DNA from: Candidatus Defluviibacillus avedoerensis
GTDB lineage: Bacteria > Pseudomonadota > Gammaproteobacteria > Burkholderiales > Burkholderiaceae_C
Direction: 5' to 3'
DNA length: 64,000 nt
NCBI GenBank assembly: GCA_016703665.1
Contig: JADJBS010000001.1
Location: 393,694 to 457,693 of the forward strand
A program made the translations under genes and the position numbers. This document shows, piece after piece, positions 16,558 through 25,142 of this stretch (within the stretch, counting starts at the first letter, position 1; every line of letters begins with the position of its first letter). Below the pieces are notes generated by a model. That model did no database searches. It saw nothing but the letters and a program-made list of their open reading frames with translations, and had not been told where the DNA came from.

Positions 16558-18147
16558 ATGCGAAGAATTATCCTTGCCTGTGCCCTGCTGGGCCTCACTG
16601 CGCTGCCTGCCCATGTGACGCTTGCGCAGCCCGTTCAAAGCTTTATTGTCAAACTCAAAATGGCGGCAACGCCAATTCTTGAGACGCCCCAAGCCCTGCA
16701 ACAGCGCGAGCAGCAGCGTGCTTTGGGGGTGGCTCGCGACATGGGTTCGACGCAACCGAGTCCAGAGCCCGTAGGCACCCGCGCACATTTGATCCGGCTT
16801 GACGCCGCAGTTCACGGTGCAGGTCTTTCGCAGGCACTGAAACGCCTGCGGCAGCACCCCGATGTCGAATGGGCAGAACCCAATGTGCGTCTGAAACGCA
16901 TGGCCGTGCCCAACGATCCGGGCTTCAGTGCCCAGTGGCATTTACAGGCACCAGCCAGCTTTGCATCGGGTTTGAACATGCCTTTGGCATGGGACAAGAC
17001 CACCGGGGCCAGCACCGCCACGGTCGCCGTGCTGGACACGGGCGTCAGTTTCAGCCATCCTGACTTGGCCGGTCGCCTGCATGCGGGGTACGACTTTGTC
17101 AGCGAAGTGGCCTACTCCAATGACGGCAGTGGACGAGACACAGACCCCACCGACCCCGGCGACTGGGTCAACAGCACCGACCTGAAGAGCCCGCTTTACA
17201 GTGGCTGTCTGATTGAAGACAGCTCGTGGCATGGCACCTTCATTGCTGGGCAGATCGTGGCAAGCGCCAACAACAGCCAAGGCGTCGCGGGCATCAACTG
17301 GAACGCCAAGGTCTTGCCCGTGCGTGTCTCCGGCAAGTGCGGGGCGCTTCTGAGCGATATTCTGGACGCCATGCGTTGGTCGGCGGGCTTGAGCGTGACG
17401 GGAGTCCCCGCGAATCCGAACCCCGCCAAGATCATCAATTTGAGCTTTGGCGGCGACACCGCCTGCACCAAGAGCTATCAGGACACGATTGATGAAATTG
17501 GCCGTGCGGGCGCACTGTTGGTCGTCGCCGCCGGTAACAACTCGGGGGCACTCGCACGTCCCGCGGACTGCTCAGGCGTTTTGGCCGTAGGAGCAGTTCA
17601 GGCAGATGGCGCCAAGACTTATTACTCTGATTTTGGTAGCAATGTTGCTCTTGTTGCGCCTGGAGGCGATAGCAGCCCACAGACCTTGCGGCTCTATTCC
17701 ACCAGCAACTCTGGCACACAAGGACCGTTGACAGATAACTACGACTACAAGATTGGTACCAGCTTTTCTGCTCCGCTTGCCGCAGCAGTGGCGTCCCTGA
17801 TGCTGTCTGTGGATGGCACGCTGACGCCAGCCCAGTTGATTGCCAAGATGAAAGCTTCAGCCAGGCCCTTTGCCAGCAGTGGCGCCTATCCACAGTGCAG
17901 CACGGGAGTGACCGTTGCCTGCAACTGCACAACCAGTACTTGCGGCGTCGGCATGCTGGATGAAAATGCTGCGGCGGCGCTGGTCGCAACACCTGTTTCC
18001 AGCGTACCGTCCACCACGGCAACCACTGCGACCACGAGCTCATCGGGGGGAGGTGGCGGCGCCAACGGCCTATGGGCAGGGCTGGGTCTGTGGGCGCTTG
18101 CCTTGCTGGCCCTGTGGTCAAGTCGACAACGGCCAGCGATCAAATAA
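16558..18147 (+). CDS. Secreted S8 (subtilisin-like) serine protease with GlyGly-CTERM-like tail
   Basis: About 529 residues from ATG 16558 (MRRIILACALLGLTALPAHV, a signal peptide); in-frame ATG 16543 and TTG 16534 are alternatives. A propeptide-like region ends near VEWAEPNVRLKRM. The catalytic triad is complete: Asp in VAVLDTGVSFSHPDL, His in SSWHGTFIAG, Ser in GTSFSAPLAAAVA, with the oxyanion Asn in VVAAGNNSG. A Ser/Thr-rich linker leads to a C-terminal SSGGGGGANG, a hydrophobic helix (LWAGLGLWALALLALW) and a basic tail. This is the GlyGly-CTERM layout handled by rhombosortase in exported proteases. The 3' end overlaps the convergent oxidoreductase gene by 30 bp. Confidence 0.92.
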   Translation: MRRIILACALLGLTALPAHVTLAQPVQSFIVKLKMAATPILETPQALQQREQQRALGVARDMGSTQPSPEPVGTRAHLIRLDAAVHGAGLSQALKRLRQHPDVEWAEPNVRLKRMAVPNDPGFSAQWHLQAPASFASGLNMPLAWDKTTGASTATVAVLDTGVSFSHPDLAGRLHAGYDFVSEVAYSNDGSGRDTDPTDPGDWVNSTDLKSPLYSGCLIEDSSWHGTFIAGQIVASANNSQGVAGINWNAKVLPVRVSGKCGALLSDILDAMRWSAGLSVTGVPANPNPAKIINLSFGGDTACTKSYQDTIDEIGRAGALLVVAAGNNSGALARPADCSGVLAVGAVQADGAKTYYSDFGSNVALVAPGGDSSPQTLRLYSTSNSGTQGPLTDNYDYKIGTSFSAPLAAAVASLMLSVDGTLTPAQLIAKMKASARPFASSGAYPQCSTGVTVACNCTTSTCGVGMLDENAAAALVATPVSSVPSTTATTATTSSSGGGGGANGLWAGLGLWALALLALWSSRQRPAIK

Positions 18148-20568
18148 TTTGACGCTGCACGGCTCACCCCAGAGCAGTATTTCTGCAGGGGTTCCTGAGT
18201 GTTCTTGCTGGGCAGATTCGCCTCTTACATAGGCCAGACCGACGCAGGTCTTGGCGAGTGGACTCCAGCCGACCGAGCTGAGTTCCCCAACGGGCTCACC
18301 GTTCAACAGCAAGGTCTCCGCGCCCCACGCGAAGGGCTGGCCAGACTGCAGCACCACACTGACCAGTTTCTTTCGTAAAGGTTTGCCCAAGGTAGCGCGC
18401 AAAGCGTCTCGCCCGATGAAGGCGCTGGGCTTATCCAGTTTGACTGCAAACATCAGGCCTGCCTCCAGCGGGTTTTCATCCGGGCCAAGCTCTGCGCCCC
18501 AGGCGCGTCGACCCTGTTCAATCCGCAAAGCGTCCAAGGCGTAGTAGCCAGCGTCCTTGAGGCCCAAATCTGCACCCGCTTCCTGCAAAGCCAGGTAGAC
18601 ATGGCGGGCCATTTCCACCGGCACGTACAGCTCAAAACCTGGCCCGCCCACGTAGCTCATGCGGGCTGCACGCACGCGAACCTGGGCCAAATCAATTTCT
18701 CGTGTCCAGGAGAACTTCAAGCTCTGTGGTGACAAGTCATCCGGGCTCAAGCGGCTTAACAATGAATGTGCATTTGGCCCCATCACCGACAGCACGCTGT
18801 AAAGGGCCGACACATCTGTCAATACCGCGTGCGCATCGTTTGTGATGTGGCGGTTGATCCAGTTCTGGTCCCGCACCGTCTGGGCCGAGCCGGTGATGAT
18901 CAGAAATTGGGTCTGTGCCAAGCGGATAACGGTCAAATCACTTTCGAACCCACCGCGCACATTCAGCATGGGCGTGTAAACCATTTTGTTGAGGGGCACA
19001 TCCATCTCATTGGCGCAAAGCCGCTGCAAAATCGCCAAAGCGTCGCGGCCTTGAAGCAGCAATTTTGAAAAAGACGTCTGATCGTAAAGTGCCACAGCTT
19101 CGCGGGTGGCACGCTGCTCGGCCTGCATCCAGGGCAACCAGTCTGGCGTGTCCAAGGTGTACGAAGGGCGAGGCACGAATCGGGACGAATCGTGCAGCGG
19201 TTGAGCGTGGGGGCGAAAATAGTTCGCGCGCTCCCAACCGTTTTTACTGCCAAATTCGGCGCCTTTGGCTGCCAGTTGGTCATAAAGCGGTGAGGTGCGC
19301 AACGGCCGTGCGGTTTCCAGCTCCTGACGTGGCCAGCGCATCGCATAGTGCAGCCCCAGCGTTTCAGCCGTGCGTGCACTCAATGCGCGGCGGTTGCCCG
19401 TGAAGCCGCCAAAGCGGCGGATATCGACCTCCCACACGTCGGTGCTGGGCTCGCCTGCGGCGATCCATTCGGCAATCAAGCGGCCAGCGCCGCCGCTGTT
19501 GGCAATGCCAGCGGAATTAAAGCCTGCGCACACGAAGTAGTTGCGCAGTTCAGGCGCTTCGCCCAGGATAAAGTTACCGTCGGGTGTAAAGCTTTCCGGG
19601 CCATTCAGCAGCATCTTGACCGGGGCCGTTTCCAGGCAGGGTGTGCGGTGGATCGCATTGCGCATCAAGGGCTCAAACTGTTCCCAGTCCTCACCCAGCA
19701 GCTGGAACTGGAAATCAGACGGAATCGGGTCCACCTTCCAAGGCTTGGCTATGGGCTCAAATCCACCCATCAGCAAGCCACCGACTTCTTCCTTGTAGTA
19801 AATGAAACCGTCAGGGTCCCGCATCACGGGCAGCATCGGGTGCACGCCCTCAATGCGGTCCGTAACGATGTAAAAGTGTTCTGCTGAAAACATGGGGACG
19901 TTCACGCCAGCCAGTCTCCCAAACTGCCGCGCCCACTGGCCGCCACAATTCACGAGTGTTTCGCAACGCACATCCCCCAGGCTGGTGCGTACACCGATAG
20001 CGGTGCCGTTGTTGGTCAAGACGCCGACGACTTCAATATCCTCCAGAATCTTTACGCCGCGCTGGCGAGCGCCTTTGGCGAGAGACATGCACAGGTCTGC
20101 TGGGTTGGCCTTGCCATCCCCTGGCAGCCAGAGCGCGCCATGCAAATCGTCGATTTGCATGACTGGGTAGCGATCCTGCGCCTCTTTAGGCGTGATCAGG
20201 TGGCACTCGACGCCAAAGGCCTCGGCCATGGCCAGTTGTTTCTTGTATACCTTGAGTCGATCTGCTGATGCCGCCACGTTGACACTGCCGCATTGCTTCC
20301 ACCCGGTTGCCAAACCGGTTTCTGCCTCGAGCGTGGCATACAGCTCTATGCCGTATTTGCTCATCTGCGTCATGCTGCGGTTGGGCCGCATCTGGCCAAT
20401 GAGTCCGGCTGCATGCCATGTGGTGCCGCTTGTCAGCTTGCCTTGCTCCAGGACCAGTACGTCAGTGATGCCAAGCTTAGCCAGATGGTAGGCGGTAGAG
20501 CAACCGGCTATGCCACCACCGACGATGATGACCTGGGCGTGGCTGGGCAATGTAGATGATGCATTCAT
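18118..20568 (-). CDS. FAD-dependent oxidoreductase with GcvT domain (dimethylglycine/sarcosine dehydrogenase family)
   Basis: 816 residues. The N-terminal dinucleotide fold VIIVGGGIAGCSTAYHLAKL and the flavin-attachment region TSGTTWHAAGLIGQMRP belong to the DAO family (about residues 10-375). A central FAO_M-type bridge follows, then an aminomethyltransferase (GcvT) domain (about 430-810) that normally passes formaldehyde from an oxidised N-methyl group to tetrahydrofolate. Family members demethylate dimethylglycine, sarcosine or related N-methylamines. It is the last gene of the minus-strand phosphonate operon, 15 bp after the EamA gene. That context suggests an N-methylated aminophosphonate or amino alcohol as substrate, which is inference. 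Confidence 0.85.
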   Translation of the reverse strand: MNASSTLPSHAQVIIVGGGIAGCSTAYHLAKLGITDVLVLEQGKLTSGTTWHAAGLIGQMRPNRSMTQMSKYGIELYATLEAETGLATGWKQCGSVNVAASADRLKVYKKQLAMAEAFGVECHLITPKEAQDRYPVMQIDDLHGALWLPGDGKANPADLCMSLAKGARQRGVKILEDIEVVGVLTNNGTAIGVRTSLGDVRCETLVNCGGQWARQFGRLAGVNVPMFSAEHFYIVTDRIEGVHPMLPVMRDPDGFIYYKEEVGGLLMGGFEPIAKPWKVDPIPSDFQFQLLGEDWEQFEPLMRNAIHRTPCLETAPVKMLLNGPESFTPDGNFILGEAPELRNYFVCAGFNSAGIANSGGAGRLIAEWIAAGEPSTDVWEVDIRRFGGFTGNRRALSARTAETLGLHYAMRWPRQELETARPLRTSPLYDQLAAKGAEFGSKNGWERANYFRPHAQPLHDSSRFVPRPSYTLDTPDWLPWMQAEQRATREAVALYDQTSFSKLLLQGRDALAILQRLCANEMDVPLNKMVYTPMLNVRGGFESDLTVIRLAQTQFLIITGSAQTVRDQNWINRHITNDAHAVLTDVSALYSVLSVMGPNAHSLLSRLSPDDLSPQSLKFSWTREIDLAQVRVRAARMSYVGGPGFELYVPVEMARHVYLALQEAGADLGLKDAGYYALDALRIEQGRRAWGAELGPDENPLEAGLMFAVKLDKPSAFIGRDALRATLGKPLRKKLVSVVLQSGQPFAWGAETLLLNGEPVGELSSVGWSPLAKTCVGLAYVRGESAQQEHSGTPAEILLWGEPCSVKLFDRWPLST

Positions 20569-20583
20569 AAATCAACTCACGGG

Positions 20584-21429
20584 TTAACTTAACCTCAAGG
20601 CCATCACTCCGCCCACAATGGCCAACGTGCCTGCGATGCGTCTAGGCGTGAAGGCTTCCTTTAGAAACCAGCAGCCCAGCAAGGCGGCAAATAATACGGA
20701 GGTTTCGCGCAGTGCGGCGACAGTGGCGACAGGCGCTTTGGTCATGGCCCACAGCGCAATGCCATACGAACTAAGCGACGCCAGCGCCGCACCTGTTGCC
20801 ACGGGCCAGCGTTGTTTGGCGTAGGGGAGCGAAACAGCTGCACCACGACGCGACAAAACGATCAGCGCGAATGGCCAGCCGTCCAACAGGAACAAGGTGG
20901 CGACGTACTGCATGGCGTTGCCTGATGCCCTGGCGCCCAGCGCATCGACTACGGTATATATCGCGATCACCACTGAATTGGCTAACGCAAAACCAACGGC
21001 GCGTTTTGAATCCAATGCATGGCGGGACAGACCCAAGGTCAACACGCCACAGCTGATGCCGACCACGCCCGCCCAAGCCATCGGTGACAAGACTTCTCCT
21101 ACCGTCAATGTTGCAGACAGTGCCACCAGCAAGGGTGCAGTGCCACGCATCAGCGGATAGGTTAAACCCAGATCGCCATGCTGATAGGCACCCGTGAGCG
21201 CAATGTAGTAGGCCACATGAATTGTGACTGAGGCCAAAATGAAGGGCCAACTGTCAGCGCTGGGCCACCCAAGCCAGATCACAAGTGGGATAGCGCAAAT
21301 CGAGCCGATCAAGTGGATCAGCGCAGTATCCAGGGCCTTGTCCTGACTGGACTTGACGAGTGCATTCCAGCTCGCATGCAGCAAAGCACCCATAAGGACC
21401 GCCAGTACAACTGGCCAAGTCAATTCCAT
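20584..21429 (-). CDS. EamA/DMT-family membrane transporter
   Basis: About 281 residues from ATG 21429 (MELTWPVVLAVLMG), which overlaps the stop of the phnZ-like gene as TGATG; a start at 21444 is also possible. It has about ten hydrophobic helices in two EamA repeats, for example WPVVLAVLMGALLHASWNAL in the first and VAALRETSVLFAALLGCWFL in the second. DMT carriers move small metabolites; the cargo is unknown. Its place inside the phosphonate operon suggests export or uptake of a pathway-related amine or organic acid. Confidence 0.85.
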   Translation of the reverse strand: MELTWPVVLAVLMGALLHASWNALVKSSQDKALDTALIHLIGSICAIPLVIWLGWPSADSWPFILASVTIHVAYYIALTGAYQHGDLGLTYPLMRGTAPLLVALSATLTVGEVLSPMAWAGVVGISCGVLTLGLSRHALDSKRAVGFALANSVVIAIYTVVDALGARASGNAMQYVATLFLLDGWPFALIVLSRRGAAVSLPYAKQRWPVATGAALASLSSYGIALWAMTKAPVATVAALRETSVLFAALLGCWFLKEAFTPRRIAGTLAIVGGVMALRLS

Positions 21430-21977
21430 CACTGTTGAATGCATCGTCGGGCGATGCCAATGTAATGAGCCAAGCTGGGTGTAGGCAAGCCTTCCGTTTT
21501 AGCGAGATCATCCCATTCGCGCAGGCTTACCGCCTCTTGCGCACCGGGTTGTGCAATGAATGCAGTGGCTTGTACCGGACTGAAAATGCCTCCTTGCAAA
21601 GCGAGTGATCGCACAGAATCAACAGACAGTTGTGAAAAATAGCTGGAACGGACGGCGCACAAATAGCGCTTGGCGTCCACGTGCAGCTTGATTGGGTTCA
21701 GTACCTCGTCATCAAAGAGGGTGCGCAGAAACGGCAGTGCCCGGTACTGGTGAACATCGTCAATACCTTGCATGGTGGGCGTTTCGCCCAAGTCGTGTAG
21801 CAAATGCCCCAGGTCATGCAAGAAAGCTGCTGTGATCAGCCTGTCGCTGGCGCCTGCAGATTCTGCGAGCAAGCCCGATTGCAGCGCGTGTTCCAGTTGC
21901 GTGACGGGCTCGCCGCTGTACTGTTCGCCCCCTTTTTCGATGAACAAGTTTTCGATGTCTTGCAGGGAAAGGGCCAT
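21429..21977 (-). CDS. phnZ: PhnZ-like HD-domain oxygenase (phosphonate degradation)
   Basis: 182 residues. PhnZ is a mixed-valence di-iron HD-domain oxygenase that splits (R)-1-hydroxy-2-aminoethylphosphonate into glycine and phosphate. The family's iron and substrate residues are recognisable: Tyr20 and Glu23 in QYSGEPV, His30 in LEHALQ, His54-Asp55 and His58 in FLHDLGH. The spacing (Tyr+3 Glu, Tyr+10 His, Tyr+34 His-Asp) matches what I recall of characterised PhnZ (Tyr24, Glu27, His34, His58-Asp59). Its usual partner, the 2-oxoglutarate dioxygenase PhnY*, is not in this window. Translation is coupled to the EamA gene, and it lies 20 bp after the Na/Pi carrier gene in the phnR-phnA-phnY operon. 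Confidence 0.82.
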   Translation of the reverse strand: MALSLQDIENLFIEKGGEQYSGEPVTQLEHALQSGLLAESAGASDRLITAAFLHDLGHLLHDLGETPTMQGIDDVHQYRALPFLRTLFDDEVLNPIKLHVDAKRYLCAVRSSYFSQLSVDSVRSLALQGGIFSPVQATAFIAQPGAQEAVSLREWDDLAKTEGLPTPSLAHYIGIARRCIQQ

Positions 21978-21997
21978 GATGTGCTGCGTTTTTGTCG

Positions 21998-23659
21998 TTA
22001 GAGGGCCGCGTCGGGCGCCTTCAAGCGTGTCTTGCTGAGAACGCCTGCTGCTTCGAGAATGGGATATGCGATCGAACAGATATGGGAGTTGATCCGCTTT
22101 AAGTCGCTGATCAAATCAATGTGCAGGGAGCTGGTTCCAATGCTTTCGGGTGTGTTGTCCTGCAATCGGTTCAGATGGGTAGTCGCGTATTCACGCTCTA
22201 GCTCACGGAAGTGGGCCTTTTCCTCCAGCAGCTTTCGTGCATCGCGCAGATCCCCGTTCAGGAAGACGCTCATGCCCAGGCGCAGGTTGGAAACAAGCCG
22301 TTCATGGAGATGGCAGATTTCAGCCATCCCCGCATCTGAAAAGTTTCGTCCCTTGCGAATCTTTTTGTCTTCGACGTCCTGCAGTACGCGCTCAATGCTG
22401 TCACCCACCTGCTCCATGTTGATGGTGAAAGAAACAATGTCTGTCCAGCGGCGGCCTTCGCGCTCCGACAAGGCTTCGCGCGAAATCTGGGTAAGGTAAA
22501 ACTTGATGGCAGAATAAAGTTCATCAACCGTGTCATCCTGCTTTCGCAGTTCCTCAGCCAGCACCAAGTCATTGGTACGTATGACCGTGATGATGCCCCG
22601 CAGCATGGTTTCCACCACATCAGCCTGATGAAGCGCTTCACGAGCAGCGCAAGAAATGGCGAGAGACGGCGTCGCCAGGGCAGTTGGATCCAGATGCTGC
22701 GGGCGATTGACAGGTCCTTTTTTCACTGGCACCGGCATCCAGGCCTCAAGCCGCTTACCCAGCAACTGGGTAAAACCGATGAATGTGATAGCAAGCATCA
22801 CATTGAAGAGCAGGTGAAAACTGACCACCAGACTTAAAGGTGACGGAAAGTAATCTGTGACAGTCTTTAGAAGCAGCGGCATATAGGGCATCAGAATCAG
22901 CATCAGACTGCAACCGACGGCCTTGAAAATCAGGTTACCCATGGGCACCCTGCGTTCGGCTGGGCCAGACTTTGCCGTTGATAGCATGGCCAGAAAGCCG
23001 CTGCCCATGTTGGCACCCAGAACCAGGCCGAGGGCGGCAGTCAGTGGCAGGATGCCAGAAGACGCCAGTGCTGCTGTCAACAAAACGATTGCAAGACTGG
23101 AATAGGACAGCACAGTGAGCACGGCACCCACCAAGATATCCAGTAGCACTTCGTTGGGCAACGCAGCAAGCAGGTTTTGCACCAGTGGCGACTGCGTCAA
23201 CGGGCGGGTATTTGACACGATCAACTGAAGCGCCAGCGTAATGAGCCCCAGCCCAATGAGTACCCGCCCAATGCGACCCGCTGTGGAGTTTTGGCGAGAA
23301 GTGAACAAGAACACCCCCACCACGATCAACAGCGGCGACAGCCAGGACAGATCGAAGGAGAAAACCACTGCCATCATGCTGCTGCCCATGTCAGCCCCAA
23401 GCATGACCGCCAACCCCGCCGCTGTGGCAACCAGGCCCTGACCTACAAACGACGACACGATCAGGCACGTCGCTGTGCTGCTCTGTACCAGACCCGTAAC
23501 CCCAAAGCCAGCAATCATGGCAGTCAGTCGGTTATCCACGCTGCGTTTGAGTACCCGGCGCAGGTCTTCGCCCAACACGCGCAGGATGCCCGTGCGCACG
23601 GTGTGCGTTCCCCATACCAGCAGGGCAATGGCAGCCAGAAGATTCAGCAGGTGTTGCAT
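21998..23659 (-). CDS. Na+/phosphate cotransporter family protein with PhoU-like C-terminus
   Basis: 553 residues. The N-terminal half has two Na/Pi-cotransporter repeats; the first carries the QSSTA signature (GLVQSSTATCLIVSSF), the second a degenerate version near VLSYSSLAIVLL. From about residue 350 the protein is a soluble helical PhoU-like domain (REALHQADVVETMLRGII and EQVGDSIERVLQDVEDK). Such carriers move phosphate with sodium, in either direction. In the phosphonate operon, between phnY and phnZ, it could export or balance the phosphate released by C-P cleavage (inference). It follows phnY by 9 bp. Confidence 0.9.
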   Translation of the reverse strand: MQHLLNLLAAIALLVWGTHTVRTGILRVLGEDLRRVLKRSVDNRLTAMIAGFGVTGLVQSSTATCLIVSSFVGQGLVATAAGLAVMLGADMGSSMMAVVFSFDLSWLSPLLIVVGVFLFTSRQNSTAGRIGRVLIGLGLITLALQLIVSNTRPLTQSPLVQNLLAALPNEVLLDILVGAVLTVLSYSSLAIVLLTAALASSGILPLTAALGLVLGANMGSGFLAMLSTAKSGPAERRVPMGNLIFKAVGCSLMLILMPYMPLLLKTVTDYFPSPLSLVVSFHLLFNVMLAITFIGFTQLLGKRLEAWMPVPVKKGPVNRPQHLDPTALATPSLAISCAAREALHQADVVETMLRGIITVIRTNDLVLAEELRKQDDTVDELYSAIKFYLTQISREALSEREGRRWTDIVSFTINMEQVGDSIERVLQDVEDKKIRKGRNFSDAGMAEICHLHERLVSNLRLGMSVFLNGDLRDARKLLEEKAHFRELEREYATTHLNRLQDNTPESIGTSSLHIDLISDLKRINSHICSIAYPILEAAGVLSKTRLKAPDAAL

Positions 23660-23668
23660 TTGCCGACT

Positions 23669-25132
23669 TTAGACCCAGGGCAGAGAGTAGGTCTTGAGGT
23701 TGGTAAAACTCTTCATCGCTTCCTGCACGCCTTCTTTATAGCCAAGGCCCGAATCCTTGATGCCGCCAAAAGGCGTTAACTCCAAGCGGTAGCCGGGCAC
23801 TTCGCGCACGTTGACGGTGCCAACCTCCAGTTCGCTCACAAAGCGGGTGATGTAGTCCAGCCGATTCGTGCAAACCGCGCTGGACAATCCGTAAGCCGTG
23901 CCGTTGCTGATGCGTATGGCATCGTCAATGTTCTTGAAGCGAATGATCGGAGATACAGGGCCAAAGGTTTCTTCGAGTGCCACAGTCATCGACAGATCAG
24001 CACCATCCAGCACGGTGGGCGAGTAAAGTGCGCCGCGCCGCTGATTGCCCAGCAGCAGTTTGGCCCCTTGTGAGACGGCCTCGTTCACGCGGGACTCAAA
24101 CAGCATGGCTGCAGCTTCGTCGATGACTGTGCCCATGTCGTTGCTTTTGTCCATTGGGTCGCCATGCTTCCAAGCACGGGATTTTTCCACCACTTGCTCG
24201 ACAAAGCGGTCGGCCACTGTTTCGTGCACCAGCATGCGCTTGATGGCGGTGCAGCGCTGGCCTGAGTTTTTGTAGGAGCCCTGCACGGCCAGTGTCGAGG
24301 CTTCGTCCAGATCGGCGTCTTCCATCACAATGATCGGGTCATTGCCGCCCAGTTCCAGCACCATGCGTTTGTAGCCCGATTTGCTTGCGATGTACTTGCC
24401 AATCGACACGCCGCCGGTGAAAGTGACCAGATCCACCTGTGGGTGAGTGATCAACTCATCGGCAATTTCGCGCGGGTCTCCTGTAATCACCGACAGCATT
24501 TCAGGAGGCAAGCCAGCCTCGTACAGGATGTCCGCAAACAGGATGGCTGAAAACGGCACCTTCTCCGATGGTTTGAGTACCATGCGGTTATTGGTGGCGA
24601 TGGACGGCACGATCTTGTGTGCCACCTGGTTGGCGGGATGGTTAAAAGGCGTGATGGCAGTGATCACCCCGAGCAAGGGTGTTCGCTGCGTGTATACACG
24701 GCGCTTCTTGCCGTGGTGTGTCAGGTCGCAACTGAAGATCTGGCCGTCGTCCTTCAGCACTTCGTTTGCGCCAAACAGCAGCACATCGGCGACCCGCCCG
24801 GCTTCGTACATGGAGTCCTTCAGGCACAGACCGGACTCTGCAGTGATCAACTGCGCCACCTCGTTGACGCGGCTGTTGCAGATCGCAGCGGCACGGTTCA
24901 AGATGGCGGCACGGTCGAAACGGCTGAGGCCGGACTTGTACTGGTGTCCTATCGAGAAAGCCTCGCGTACCTCTTCCAGGCTGGCTTTGGGTACCGTGCC
25001 AATCTGCTTTTCAGTGAACGGGTTGTAGACGGAAATGGTGCGGTCGCCAATGCGCTCAGCACCCACCTTGCGTCCGGCAATGCGCATGCTGTTGAGGCGG
25101 TGATCCAGGATGTACTGGTTGATATCGCTCAT
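23669..25132 (-). CDS. phnY: Phosphonoacetaldehyde dehydrogenase
   Basis: 487 residues, an aldehyde dehydrogenase of the NAD-dependent phosphonoacetaldehyde type. The catalytic Cys is in NSGQRCTAIKRML, the general base Glu in VLELGGNDP, and the Asn region in ITPFNHPANQVAHK. Given phnW upstream in the pathway and phnA beside it, it should turn phosphonoacetaldehyde into phosphonoacetate. This PhnY is unrelated to the dioxygenase PhnY* of the PhnZ pathway despite the name. It sits 10 bp downstream of phnA in the minus-strand operon. Confidence 0.9.
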   Translation of the reverse strand: MSDINQYILDHRLNSMRIAGRKVGAERIGDRTISVYNPFTEKQIGTVPKASLEEVREAFSIGHQYKSGLSRFDRAAILNRAAAICNSRVNEVAQLITAESGLCLKDSMYEAGRVADVLLFGANEVLKDDGQIFSCDLTHHGKKRRVYTQRTPLLGVITAITPFNHPANQVAHKIVPSIATNNRMVLKPSEKVPFSAILFADILYEAGLPPEMLSVITGDPREIADELITHPQVDLVTFTGGVSIGKYIASKSGYKRMVLELGGNDPIIVMEDADLDEASTLAVQGSYKNSGQRCTAIKRMLVHETVADRFVEQVVEKSRAWKHGDPMDKSNDMGTVIDEAAAMLFESRVNEAVSQGAKLLLGNQRRGALYSPTVLDGADLSMTVALEETFGPVSPIIRFKNIDDAIRISNGTAYGLSSAVCTNRLDYITRFVSELEVGTVNVREVPGYRLELTPFGGIKDSGLGYKEGVQEAMKSFTNLKTYSLPWV

Positions 25133-25142
25133 GGACTGTCCC

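Noticed and set aside
23669..25132. phnY as the 2-oxoglutarate dioxygenase partner of PhnZ.
   Set aside because: The product has the aldehyde dehydrogenase Cys and Glu motifs; it shares only the name with the dioxygenase PhnY*.
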